A DNA stretch of 64,000 bases from an uncultured SAR116 cluster alpha proteobacterium (GCA_902612965.1 CACMFN010000009.1:1-64000), one strand, 5' to 3'; numbered from the stretch's first letter, positions 48,375-56,562 are shown. The notes: a model not told the origin generated them from the letters alone. Numbers and translations: made by a program.

Positions 48375-48989
48375 TTGCCCGTAAAGGATAAACCCATAAA
48401 ATTTAATTTTTTAAATAAAGTTCAATTTGTTGAAAAATTTTTTGAAATATCTTCAAAAAAATCAACTAACAATGCCCTTTACGGCCTATCCTTTGCTGAA
48501 TCAATATTTTTTCCAATACCAATTGATCCATTGCTAGCTGCATGTGTGATTGCAAAACCAAAAAAAATTTTTTTAATAACTTTTCTAACTACATTTGCAT
48601 CAGTTTTTGGAGGAATAATTGGTTGGTGTATAGGACTATATATTGGAGTTGGGTTACAAAATCTTGTTGAGTTTATACCAGGTTTATCAGTTCATAAGCT
48701 AAAAAGTGTAAACGAAGCATTTAGAGAATGGGGGCTAATTCTTACATTCATAGGGGCCTTTACACCACTGCCTTACAAATTAATTGCTCTAAGTTCAGGA
48801 GCAACAGGAGTACCATTATTGATTTTTGTAATTGGCTCTATTATGGGAAGAGGAATAAGATTTACTATAGTTGCTTTACTTTCGTATTATTTAGGTGAGA
48901 AAGCTATAAATTTTATAAAAAACAACCTTGCATTGACCTCTGTGATCTTAGCTATAATTATAATAATTATATGGTTTTTGATAATTTAA
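48375..48989 (+). CDS. YqaA family membrane protein (DedA/SNARE-associated)
   Basis: This 204-residue protein with about five membrane segments belongs to the YqaA family. The motif SFAESIFFPIPIDPLLAACVIAKP is the conserved first hairpin, and GAFTPLPYKLIALSSGATG is the second. It precedes dsbB, a pairing I know from other alphaproteobacteria. Function is unknown beyond membrane transport-like (DedA) relationship. The start is uncertain: TTG 48375 has no ribosome site and lies 12 bases after the tRNA 3' end. No ATG or GTG lies in frame before the conserved region. Confidence 0.85.
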   Translation: MPVKDKPIKFNFLNKVQFVEKFFEISSKKSTNNALYGLSFAESIFFPIPIDPLLAACVIAKPKKIFLITFLTTFASVFGGIIGWCIGLYIGVGLQNLVEFIPGLSVHKLKSVNEAFREWGLILTFIGAFTPLPYKLIALSSGATGVPLLIFVIGSIMGRGIRFTIVALLSYYLGEKAINFIKNNLALTSVILAIIIIIIWFLII

Positions 48990-49474
48990 TTTTAAGGTAC
49001 TTTCCTTTTTTTGGAATTTTTTATTCTGGTGGCCTTCTATTGTCAGCATATTATTTCCAATATTTTGAAGGGTTAAAACCATGCCAAATGTGTATCTGGC
49101 AAAGATGGCCACATTTCGCTGTAATATTTTTTTGTTTATTAATTATCTTGAAAAAAAAATATTCAGTATCATTTTTACTTTTTGCAGCTTTATCAGCATT
49201 TATAACTTCATTAATAGGAATATGGCATTCAGGAGTTGAATTAGAAATTTTTTATTTACCAGAGGGATGCTCAAGTTCAGACTTAGGATCTATCAATACA
49301 GTGCAGGATTTGATTAACAAACCTATGATTAGTTGCAATGTTATTGCTTGGAGTTTTTTAGGACTTTCAATGACTAATTGGAATACTATATTGTCGCTGG
49401 CTGAAACATCAATTTTTTTATACATAGCATACTTTATTAAAGATTTGCATCATGAGAAAATAAAACAATTATAA
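48971..49474 (+). CDS. dsbB: Disulfide bond formation protein DsbB
   Basis: DsbB passes electrons from the periplasmic oxidase DsbA to quinone. The 167-residue protein has four membrane helices. The first cysteine pair is C38-Q-M-C41 in CQMCIWQRWPHF and the second is C100 (EGCSSSDL) and C122 (ISCNVIAW). The DsbA-like protein at 4647 is a likely partner and ubiquinone (UbiA at 26336) the electron sink. The ATG overlaps the yqaA end by 19 bases, indicating coupled translation. Confidence 0.94.
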   Translation: MVFDNLILRYFPFFGIFYSGGLLLSAYYFQYFEGLKPCQMCIWQRWPHFAVIFFCLLIILKKKYSVSFLLFAALSAFITSLIGIWHSGVELEIFYLPEGCSSSDLGSINTVQDLINKPMISCNVIAWSFLGLSMTNWNTILSLAETSIFLYIAYFIKDLHHEKIKQL

Positions 49475-49613
49475 TATGCTAATAGGAATGTTTAATTTAG
49501 ATTATGCTAGAGAGGATTGACTACTTAAGAAAGGGTGGTAGAAAGACAATAGTCATTTATTATTATGAAAAATTTCAAACTGCTTGTAATTTTCTATCAA
49601 AATCCATTAAAAT
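49475..49613. other. 139-base convergent gap without a recognised gene
   Basis: Between the dsbB stop and the HNH stop I see no credible ORF. There is one 6-bp inverted repeat (TGACTA at 49518 and TAGTCA at 49550) with a 26-base loop and no U-run after it. Most other convergent gene pairs in the window are separated by 4 bases or fewer, so this gap stands out. Confidence 0.4.
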
Positions 49614-50165
49614 TTAGTCTTTTTCCAACTCAGTGTCCCAATAAAGATAATCCCTCCAACTCTGGTGTAAAAAGTTAGGAGGAAAACCTCTACCATTTTC
49701 TTGCAACTGCCATGTAGAAGGTTGAGATGGCATTTTTTTTAATGATAAATCTGAGCTTCTAAGTATTTTATTCCCTTTTCTAAAATTACATTTTTGACAT
49801 GCCGTTACAACATTTGTCCAAGAAGTCCTTCCCCCTAAGGACCTTGGTAAAACGTGATCGAATGTAAGTTGTTGGGTTGGCAATTTTGAGTTGCAATATT
49901 GACAAGTAAAGCTATCACGTAAGAAAACGTTAAATCTAGTAAATGCGGGATCTCTAGTTTGATGTACATAATCCTTTAAAGAAATCACTGATGGCAGCTT
50001 TATTTCAAATGATGGAGAATGGATAACATCTTCATATTCAGATAATATGTTTACCCTATCAAGGAATACAGCTTTGATTGTTTCTTGCCATGACCACAAG
50101 GATAAAGGGAAATAACTTAATGGCCTAAAATCAGAATTCAAAACTAATGTAGGAGAGTAATTCAA
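49614..50165 (-). CDS. HNH endonuclease family protein
   Basis: A 183-residue protein with an HNH motif (LTFDHVLPRSLGGRTSWTNVV) flanked by zinc cysteine pairs CQYC and CQKC. The N-terminus NYSPTLVLNSDFRPLSYFPLSLWSW is highly conserved in alphaproteobacterial homologues, usually annotated only as HNH endonuclease. It is a widespread chromosomal gene and not part of a visible restriction or mobile system. The biological target is unknown. It lies downstream of the esterase gene on the same strand. Confidence 0.88.
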   Translation of the reverse strand: MNYSPTLVLNSDFRPLSYFPLSLWSWQETIKAVFLDRVNILSEYEDVIHSPSFEIKLPSVISLKDYVHQTRDPAFTRFNVFLRDSFTCQYCNSKLPTQQLTFDHVLPRSLGGRTSWTNVVTACQKCNFRKGNKILRSSDLSLKKMPSQPSTWQLQENGRGFPPNFLHQSWRDYLYWDTELEKD

Positions 50166-50224
50166 ATCAAAACCTGTAATTTCATAATTAATGGTTACAA
50201 TAAATTTATCATTTTACAATTAAA

Positions 50225-50857
50225 TTAATTTATTTTTTTTTTAATAAATTCTATAGCTTTTGATATTCCAAAATTATCTATTCCATGGCCCAAGTTTGTA
50301 ATGGAATGTTGTTCAACATTTATATTTATATTCGACAATTCTAATGATGCTTTTTGCATTTCTTGAAAAGGAACAACTTCATCAAGTTCACCATGTACTA
50401 GAAGAACATCTGTTTTATTTTTTACTTCAGAGGATCTTTGAGGGGATATTAAAGACCCTGAAAAAGCTAAAATACCTCCAAAGTTTTCAGTCTCTCTTAG
50501 TCCATAATGCAATGCTATCATCGCACCTTGACTAAAACCAAAAAGAAAGATTTTATTATTTTTAATGGAATATGCTTTTTTTAAATTTGAAATGTAGTTT
50601 CTAATTGAACCAATTGGTTTATCTATACCTTCTTCTCTTTCCATAATATCAAACCATTGCCTACCAGAAGGGTTCGCAGTACATGGCTCAGGAGCATTTG
50701 GAGATACAAATAGCGTACTGGATAATACATTTGCCATTATGGGAGCTAAAGAAATTAAGTCATCTCCATTACTTCCCCATCCATGAAAGAAAACACACAT
50801 ACTTTCGATAATTTTATCTTGGGGCTTAAAAGTTGGTCCAATTAATTCTATAGTCAT
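50225..50857 (-). CDS. Carboxylesterase/phospholipase-type alpha/beta hydrolase
   Basis: A 210-residue alpha/beta hydrolase. The catalytic Ser109 lies in FGFSQGA (GxSxG), the Asp in HGELDEVVP and the His in NLGHGID. The region near the N-terminus, MCVFFHGWGSNGDDLI, is the oxyanion-hole HGxGSNGxDL block of the LysoPLA/acyl-protein thioesterase family. The ORF track starts at GTG 50878. I use ATG 50857 because AAGGAA lies 6 bases upstream. The substrate is not known. Confidence 0.88.
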   Translation of the reverse strand: MTIELIGPTFKPQDKIIESMCVFFHGWGSNGDDLISLAPIMANVLSSTLFVSPNAPEPCTANPSGRQWFDIMEREEGIDKPIGSIRNYISNLKKAYSIKNNKIFLFGFSQGAMIALHYGLRETENFGGILAFSGSLISPQRSSEVKNKTDVLLVHGELDEVVPFQEMQKASLELSNININVEQHSITNLGHGIDNFGISKAIEFIKKKIN

Positions 50858-50892
50858 TTTAATTCCTTTTTGAAACACTTTATAGGGATAAT

Positions 50893-51723
50893 ATGATTGT
50901 TACAAGGTTTGCACCTTCTCCTACAGGATTACTGCATATTGGACATGTTTACTCTTTGGTATGTTCTTACGAATTTGCAAAAAAGAATAATGGTATATTC
51001 ATTTTAAGAATTGAAGATATAGATTTTACAAGATGTAAAGATTTATTTATTGAGCAGATAATTGACGATATAAATTGGTTAAAAATTCCATTTAAGAGAA
51101 CTAATAATCAGTCATTAAGAACAAAGCAATACTCAAAGGCTTTAGACTATTTAAAAAATAAAGATCTTGTTTATGCTTGCTGGTTGACTAGAAAAGAGGC
51201 GTCTTCAACTTTGAACGCACCTCATAACCATATTTCTCAAAATTCAAGTTTAAGGGTAAATGATCATGAACTTAAAAATAGAAAAAGCTTAGGTCTTACA
51301 CCAGCATGGAGACTAAATATCAAAAATTGCTTAAAATACATTAATTCACAAAAAGAAAAAATCTATTGGGAAGATATTAAACAAGGAAAAAATCTTTTAA
51401 ATTTAGATCAGTTTGGTGATGTTGTAATCGCTAGGAAGGATATTTTAACAAGCTATCATCTATCTGTAACAGTTGACGACAATAGTGATGGTGTAACCCA
51501 CATAATAAGAGGTAATGACTTAGAAAGTTATACTAACATACATCGATTGCTTCAAGTCTTGTTAAATTTAAGAGAGACCAAATGGTTTCATCATAAGTTG
51601 ATAAAAGACAAGAATGGTAAAAGAATTGCAAAAAGATCAAATTCTAAACTTACTATTAAAGAATTAAGAGAAAATGGCTATTCTGCAAAAGAGGTGATAA
51701 AACGTGCAAAATCAAATACATAA
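50893..51723 (+). CDS. gluQ: Glutamyl-queuosine tRNA(Asp) synthetase (GluQRS)
   Basis: A truncated GluRS-like enzyme that attaches glutamate to queuosine in tRNA-Asp. The 276-residue protein has FAPSPTGLLHIGHVYSL with the HIGH signature, RIEDIDFTRC, and the KMSKS-like KRIAKRSNSK. The tRNA-binding C-terminal domain of full GluRS is absent, as in the family. The zinc motif is weak: the usual CxC appears as YACWLTRKE with a single cysteine. It is divergent from the esterase gene with a 35-base gap. The sRNA gene lies just downstream. Confidence 0.92.
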   Translation: MIVTRFAPSPTGLLHIGHVYSLVCSYEFAKKNNGIFILRIEDIDFTRCKDLFIEQIIDDINWLKIPFKRTNNQSLRTKQYSKALDYLKNKDLVYACWLTRKEASSTLNAPHNHISQNSSLRVNDHELKNRKSLGLTPAWRLNIKNCLKYINSQKEKIYWEDIKQGKNLLNLDQFGDVVIARKDILTSYHLSVTVDDNSDGVTHIIRGNDLESYTNIHRLLQVLLNLRETKWFHHKLIKDKNGKRIAKRSNSKLTIKELRENGYSAKEVIKRAKSNT

Positions 51724-51759
51724 AATAATTAAAAAAGTTATTGACAAAAAAAATTAGTA

Positions 51760-51788
51760 TTGACAGAATCGGGCAATATGCTATTAAT
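51760..51788 (+). promoter_or_regulatory. Promoter of the small RNA at 51795
   Basis: A consensus TTGACA at 51760-51765 is followed after 17 bases by ATTAAT (51783-51788), with the overlapping TATTAA at a 16-base spacing as an alternative. A second TTGACA at 51741-51746 pairs with CAGAAT at 51764 and could give an earlier start. Two perfect -35 hexamers within 25 bases in this intergenic region are unlikely to be accidental. Confidence 0.6.
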
Positions 51789-51794
51789 GCATTG

Positions 51795-51856
51795 CAAAAT
51801 AATTTTTTTATATTTCCTCCCTGAACTCAGCTGCAATTAATTTGCAGCTTTTTTTT
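51795..51856 (+). ncRNA. alpha-r8 (MmgR)-like small RNA
   Basis: The 215-base gap between gluQ and the MFS gene holds a compact RNA gene. The decamer TTTCCTCCCT is at 51813-51822, just ahead of the terminator hairpin; I recall this decamer as the conserved single-stranded motif of the alpha-r8/MmgR RNA family in alphaproteobacteria. It is complementary to Shine-Dalgarno sequences, suggesting pairing with mRNA translation starts. In Sinorhizobium the MmgR RNA limits polyhydroxybutyrate accumulation; nothing here shows that role in this organism. The 5' end is not fixed: about 62 bases from the second promoter, about 81 from the first. No plus-strand ORF crosses it. Confidence 0.72.
51829..51856 (+). 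terminator. Rho-independent terminator of the small RNA
   Basis: AGCTGCAA at 51829-51836 pairs perfectly with TTGCAGCT at 51842-51849 around the loop TTAAT, and eight Ts end at 51856. It is the only textbook intrinsic terminator I find in the window. It could also stop readthrough from gluQ. Confidence 0.9.
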
Positions 51857-51938
51857 AAACTTATATAGTTATAGCATTTCTTTTTTTGTCAAAATATTGT
51901 TATATTGAGAAATTCTGCAATTTTTGTGCACTGCAAAA

Positions 51939-53126
51939 TTAGCTTGTTTTAAGCATATTTGCCATTAAAATAACAGCCATTATAGGCAATGAATAAAGAA
52001 CCATTTTATCCCATCCTAATGTATAGTGAGCCAAACCCGCGCTTAAAGAAGAAAAAGCTACTGTTCCAAATATTATTAAATCAGAAATTCCCTGAACTTT
52101 GCCCTGCTCTTCAGGTTTTGTTGCATTAACAATTAAAGTTGACCCACCAATGTATAAAAAATTCCAACCAATCCCAAGTAAGAACAGAGATAAAAGATAT
52201 TGATTAGGAGTCTCAGCTAAAAATGCAATAATGGCAACAAATATATACGATAAGAGACCAATAATTAATATTCTCTCTGCAGAAAATTTTTGTATTAATG
52301 TACCAGTGAAAAATGATGGTGCAAACATAGCAATTACATGCCATTGAATAATATTAGCATTGTCTGCAATACTAAATTTACAAACATTAATAATCTGCAA
52401 AGGTGTTGCTGTCATTAAATAACTCATTATGCCGTAACCACCAGCGGCAGAAATAACCCCTTTAATCATTGATTTTTCATAAAAAATTTCAAAAACTTTC
52501 CTGCCACCTATTTTACTTATTGGAGGCAATGGGATTTTTATCCTCATTATGAAAGGCAACGCAATTAATTGTGTTATAGCAATCATTAAGTAACTCCCTG
52601 CATAAAGATGTGGAAGAATAGCATCAGCTGAGATTTGGTATATTCTCGGGCCTAAAAGAGCTGCTATTAATCCAGCAGATAATACAAGAGACATTGCTTT
52701 TGGTTTGACGGTTTTTGGTACTGTCTCGGTGGCTGCGTATCTATAAAATAAATTTGTTGCATGCCCTAATCCAAGCAAGACAGAACCAAAACAAAATAAA
52801 TAAAAATTCTTTTGAAATAAAGCTATAGTCATTATAAGCCCACCAGTTGAAACTGATAAGACACCCCAAACAAAAACAATTTTTCTGCCATATTTCGACA
52901 TTAAAATTGAACAAGGAAACGTAAAGAGCATGGTTATAATAAATTGTAAACTCAGTGGAAATGTTGATAACCATCCATATGGCGCTATGATAAATCCTGC
53001 TAAACCTGTTGTTATGATATTAATGTTCATAGAAGTCATTGAAAATATTTGTGCCAGAGAAAGAAAAAAAACATTTCTATTCAAGTGTTCAAAAAAATTT
53101 TTTGTTTGGCTAAGAAAATTCATCAT
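51939..53126 (-). CDS. Major facilitator superfamily transporter
   Basis: A 395-residue protein with about 12 membrane segments and MFS organisation. The loop between helices 2 and 3 reads SKYGRKIVFVWG (a form of the G-x-x-D/S-x-x-GRR motif A), and the middle of the protein has a basic loop RKVFEIFYEKS. The C-terminal GIGWNFLYIGGSTLIVNATKPEEQGKVQG resembles a subgroup of uncharacterised MFS permeases. The substrate cannot be predicted. It is divergent from zwf, with a 146-base AT-rich region between them. The minus-strand stop lies 82 bases from the sRNA terminator. Confidence 0.88.
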   Translation of the reverse strand: MMNFLSQTKNFFEHLNRNVFFLSLAQIFSMTSMNINIITTGLAGFIIAPYGWLSTFPLSLQFIITMLFTFPCSILMSKYGRKIVFVWGVLSVSTGGLIMTIALFQKNFYLFCFGSVLLGLGHATNLFYRYAATETVPKTVKPKAMSLVLSAGLIAALLGPRIYQISADAILPHLYAGSYLMIAITQLIALPFIMRIKIPLPPISKIGGRKVFEIFYEKSMIKGVISAAGGYGIMSYLMTATPLQIINVCKFSIADNANIIQWHVIAMFAPSFFTGTLIQKFSAERILIIGLLSYIFVAIIAFLAETPNQYLLSLFLLGIGWNFLYIGGSTLIVNATKPEEQGKVQGISDLIIFGTVAFSSLSAGLAHYTLGWDKMVLYSLPIMAVILMANMLKTS

Positions 53127-53169
53127 TTCAGACTAGTACATTATAGAATTATAAGCTAGAAAATATATT

Positions 53170-53192
53170 TATATTAAATTTTTTTTAATATA
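53170..53192. repeat. Perfect 9-bp inverted repeat between MFS and zwf
   Basis: TATATTAAA and TTTAATATA are separated by TTTTT in the divergent MFS/zwf region. It contains no G or C, so it may be either an operator-like site or chance in AT-rich DNA. Confidence 0.4.
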
Positions 53193-53241
53193 TAATTAAA
53201 ATAATTTTATTTTATTTTATGTTATGGTTTAAATTTTGCTG

Positions 53242-53247
53242 TATAAT
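53242..53247 (+). promoter_or_regulatory. Candidate -10 box for zwf
   Basis: A perfect TATAAT within CTGTATAATG lies about 26 bases before the chosen zwf ATG, which predicts a very short 5' leader of roughly 20 bases. No good -35 is found at 16-18 bases. Confidence 0.45.
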
Positions 53248-53272
53248 GCAGAATTAATTAATCGATTTGCTT

Positions 53273-54733
53273 ATGATACATCCAAATTCAGAAATATCCG
53301 AATTCGACATTATTATAATTGGAGCAACAGGTGACCTTTCAATAAGAAAAATCATACCTGCCTTATTTAAAAGATATACTGATGGGCAAATTCCAGAGAA
53401 ATCTAAAATTTATTGTCTTGCAAGACAAAAATTAGATAACTCAAGTTTTACTCAAAAAATCAGTCAACAAAATAAGATTGATTTTAAAAATTCAAAAATA
53501 CTAAAAGAATTTTTTGATAAAATAAACTACTTATGCATTGATATAAAAAGCCCAGATTCAAAAAATTTATTTTCACTTCAAAATAAGTTGAAAAAAGATC
53601 GTGTAAGACTTTTTTATCTGGCTACTGCTCCTGAATTATTTGGAGTTTCAGCACAGTTTATTAGAGAGAATAGTTTAGCAAATAATAAAACTAGAATTAT
53701 TGTAGAAAAACCAATTGGTAAGGACTTAATTTCAGCTATAGATATTAATAAGGCTTTAAATTCTTATTTTGACGAGGATCAAATTTACAGAATTGATCAT
53801 TATTTAGGGAAAGAAACTGTTCAAAACCTCATGGTTATGCGGTTTGCTAATCAATTATTTGAAGCACATTGGAATAATCACTCTATTAGCAATGTCCAAA
53901 TAACTGTGTCTGAAGAAATTGGTATAAAAGGAAGAGAAAACTATTATGATTCCTACGGCGCAATTAAAGATATGATGCAAAATCATATTCTTCAATTAGT
54001 ATGCCTTGTAGCAATGGAACCGCCATCAAAATTTGACGCAAACCTTGTAAGAGACGAAAAACTGAAGGTCCTTCAGTCATTGAAAAAGATAGAAGATTTA
54101 AATGAAATCTGTATAGGGCAATATGGATCAAAGAATGACGAGTCAGACCAAATTGCTTCTTACACTCAAGATTCAAAAAAACATGATAGCAAAACTGAGA
54201 CATTTGTAGCATTGATAGCAAAAATTGATAATTGGAGATGGGCTGGCGTTCCTTTCTTTTTAAGAACTGGAAAAAGATTGAAAACAAGAGCATCAGAAAT
54301 TGTAATAACTTTCAAACCAATCCAACACTTTATTTTTGATAAAACCGAAAAGAATAATACTCTACCTAACCAACTGATAATTAGACTTCAACCAGATGAA
54401 GGCCTAAAAATTCTACTAATGAGCAAAGAGCCGGGCCCAGGAGGAATAAGAATATCTCCGTCATATCTAAATTTATCATTTTCTGACACTTTTAAAAATA
54501 AAATACCTGATGCTTACGAAAGGCTTTTGATGGATGTAGTAAGAGGCAATCAAACTTTGTTTATGAGAAAGGATGAAGTTGAAGCTGCATGGAGTTGGAT
54601 TGATCCTATCATTAGCCTTATTAAAGAAAATAATAGACTACCCGAAACATATATCCCTAAGTCTTGGGGACCAACATCATCAATTGATCTTTTAAAAAGA
54701 CATGGTTTTGAATGGTGTGAGCCACACTATTAA
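53273..54733 (+). CDS. zwf: Glucose-6-phosphate 1-dehydrogenase
   Basis: Zwf oxidises glucose 6-phosphate to 6-phosphogluconolactone and yields NADPH, feeding the Entner-Doudoroff pathway. The NADP motif GATGDLSIRKIIPALF is near the N-terminus, the substrate site RIDHYLGKETVQNL near residue 175, and EKPIGKDL in between. The ORF track starts at TTG 53267. I choose ATG 53273, which gives 486 residues. It is followed after 13 bases by edd. The usual third partner pgl is not between or beside them. Confidence 0.97.
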   Translation: MIHPNSEISEFDIIIIGATGDLSIRKIIPALFKRYTDGQIPEKSKIYCLARQKLDNSSFTQKISQQNKIDFKNSKILKEFFDKINYLCIDIKSPDSKNLFSLQNKLKKDRVRLFYLATAPELFGVSAQFIRENSLANNKTRIIVEKPIGKDLISAIDINKALNSYFDEDQIYRIDHYLGKETVQNLMVMRFANQLFEAHWNNHSISNVQITVSEEIGIKGRENYYDSYGAIKDMMQNHILQLVCLVAMEPPSKFDANLVRDEKLKVLQSLKKIEDLNEICIGQYGSKNDESDQIASYTQDSKKHDSKTETFVALIAKIDNWRWAGVPFFLRTGKRLKTRASEIVITFKPIQHFIFDKTEKNNTLPNQLIIRLQPDEGLKILLMSKEPGPGGIRISPSYLNLSFSDTFKNKIPDAYERLLMDVVRGNQTLFMRKDEVEAAWSWIDPIISLIKENNRLPETYIPKSWGPTSSIDLLKRHGFEWCEPHY

Positions 54734-54746
54734 AAAGGTATAAAAA

Positions 54747-56558
54747 ATGAAATCTAGAAAAGTTAACAAAATTGTCGAAGAAGTAACTAAAAATATTATC
54801 AATAGATCTAAACTAAATAGATTAAAATATTTACAAAAACTTAATGCAGCAAAAGATTTAAACATCAGAAGAGATTTATTAAGTTGTGGAAATATTGCTC
54901 ACTCTGTTGCAGGTTGTAGTTCTTCAGAAAAAAAAGAAATTATTTCTGGAGAAAAACCTAATATTGCTATTGTGTCTGCCTATAACGATATGTTGTCAGC
55001 ACATAAACCATATGAAAATTATCCTTCGTTAATAAAAAATGTTATCCAAAAAAACAACGGTACATGTCAGTTTGCTGGCGGTGTCCCTGCAATGTGTGAT
55101 GGCATTACGCAGGGGCAAGCTGGAATGGAATTATCATTATTCTCAAGAGATGTAATTGCACAAGCCACTGCAATTGCACTAAGTCACAATGTTTTTGATG
55201 GAGCAATAATGTTGGGTATTTGTGATAAGATAGTTCCCGGTTTGTTAATGGGATGTCTCTCTTTCGGACATTTACCTGTAATTTTCATTCCAGCTGGTCC
55301 AATGACAACAGGCATTAATAATTCTGAAAAGAAATCAGCCAGGGAAAATTATGTAAATAAAAAAATTTCAAAATCAGAACTTTTGGAAGTTGAAAGCAAG
55401 GCCTATCATAGTCCTGGTACATGTACATTTTATGGAACTGCTAATACAAACCAACTCCTATTAGAGTTTATGGGATTGATGTTGCCAGGTGCCGCGTTTA
55501 TCAATCCAAACAATAAACTGAGAACATTATTTTCTGAATGGGCCTCAAAAAGAATTGTTGAAATAAGTAGTTCAAAAGAAAAAAATACATGTATAGGGGA
55601 AATAATAGACGAAAAGTCTATAGTAAATGCAATGATTGGTTTATTAGCATCTGGAGGTTCAACCAACTTAACAATTCATTTAGTTGCTATTGCAAAATTT
55701 GCTGGAATAACTATCAACTGGGAAGATTTCAACAAATTATCTAAAGTAATTCCGATTTTAGCAAGTGTCTATCCTAATGGCAAAGCTGATATAAATGAAT
55801 TTCATAATGCTGGGGGAACTAGTTTTCTAATAAAAGAATTATCTGAGAACGGACTTTTGCATAATATCAATACAATAAACAAAAATGGCTTTAAAGAATA
55901 TTTAGAAAAACCAACAGAAAATAAAGATAAAATTAAATTTAATAAACTTTCTTTTTCTTCAAAAAATAATCAAATTCTGAGGACCTTAAAAGATCCTTTC
56001 AGTTCTGAAGGAGGCATAGTTCTCATGCAAGGTAATATTGGGAAAGGAATAGTTAAGGTTTCATCTGTAGAAAAAAAATATTGGAAAATAAAAGCTCCAG
56101 CTTTAGTTTTCAACAATCAAACAGAATTTTATAATGCTTACAAAGATGGCGCTCTGCATAAAGACTGTGTTGTGGTAGTGCGAGGACAGGGTCCAAAATC
56201 AAATGGTATGCCAGAATTACATTCCTTAAGTCCAACTTTATCTGTTTTGCAAAACTTGGGATATAAAATAGCATTGATAACAGACGGCAGAATGTCAGGT
56301 GCGTCTGGTTCTGTTTTATCAATCGTGCATATATATCCTGAAGCAGCTGAGAATGGTCTAATATCTCAAATAAAAGATTCAGATATAATCGAGATTGACG
56401 TAAACACAAAGACAATAAATGTTAAAAAAAATAAAAATCGATTAGTTAAAAATTATATTAGCCCTGAAGAATATAAGAATGGGTATGGACGAGAACTATT
56501 CAGAAATAATAGAGCTCAAGTTACTAATAGTGAAAATGGAGCCATTAGCATAGGCTGA
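54747..56558 (+). CDS. edd: Phosphogluconate dehydratase (Edd)
   Basis: The enzyme dehydrates 6-phosphogluconate to KDPG in the Entner-Doudoroff pathway. The 603-residue ILVD/EDD family protein has the iron-sulfur region PAMCDGITQGQAGMELSLFSRD, then LGICDKIVPG, and GMPELHSLSPTLS and ITDGRMSGASGSV near the C-terminus. The first ~50 residues, with HSVAGCSSSEK, match Edd rather than IlvD. KDPG aldolase (eda) is not in the window. The stop lies 4 bases from the convergent upp stop. Confidence 0.97.
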   Translation: MKSRKVNKIVEEVTKNIINRSKLNRLKYLQKLNAAKDLNIRRDLLSCGNIAHSVAGCSSSEKKEIISGEKPNIAIVSAYNDMLSAHKPYENYPSLIKNVIQKNNGTCQFAGGVPAMCDGITQGQAGMELSLFSRDVIAQATAIALSHNVFDGAIMLGICDKIVPGLLMGCLSFGHLPVIFIPAGPMTTGINNSEKKSARENYVNKKISKSELLEVESKAYHSPGTCTFYGTANTNQLLLEFMGLMLPGAAFINPNNKLRTLFSEWASKRIVEISSSKEKNTCIGEIIDEKSIVNAMIGLLASGGSTNLTIHLVAIAKFAGITINWEDFNKLSKVIPILASVYPNGKADINEFHNAGGTSFLIKELSENGLLHNINTINKNGFKEYLEKPTENKDKIKFNKLSFSSKNNQILRTLKDPFSSEGGIVLMQGNIGKGIVKVSSVEKKYWKIKAPALVFNNQTEFYNAYKDGALHKDCVVVVRGQGPKSNGMPELHSLSPTLSVLQNLGYKIALITDGRMSGASGSVLSIVHIYPEAAENGLISQIKDSDIIEIDVNTKTINVKKNKNRLVKNYISPEEYKNGYGRELFRNNRAQVTNSENGAISIG

Positions 56559-56562
56559 GAAC

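Noticed and set aside
49565-49678. 37-codon plus-strand ORF (MKNFKLLVIFYQNPLKF...) with a superficial YidD-like look
   Set aside because: It is antisense to the conserved C-terminus of the HNH gene, lacks the YidD cysteine and serine pattern, and stops early. It is probably chance.
49614-50165. HNH gene as part of a defence or mobile system
   Set aside because: It is a conserved housekeeping-context gene in alphaproteobacteria, with no methylase, transposase, integrase or repeat nearby.
51862-51892. Minus-strand TTGACA (51887-51892) facing the sRNA terminator
   Set aside because: No -10 at 16-18 bases better than ACTATA, and no ORF or terminator on that strand; not enough for an antisense promoter.
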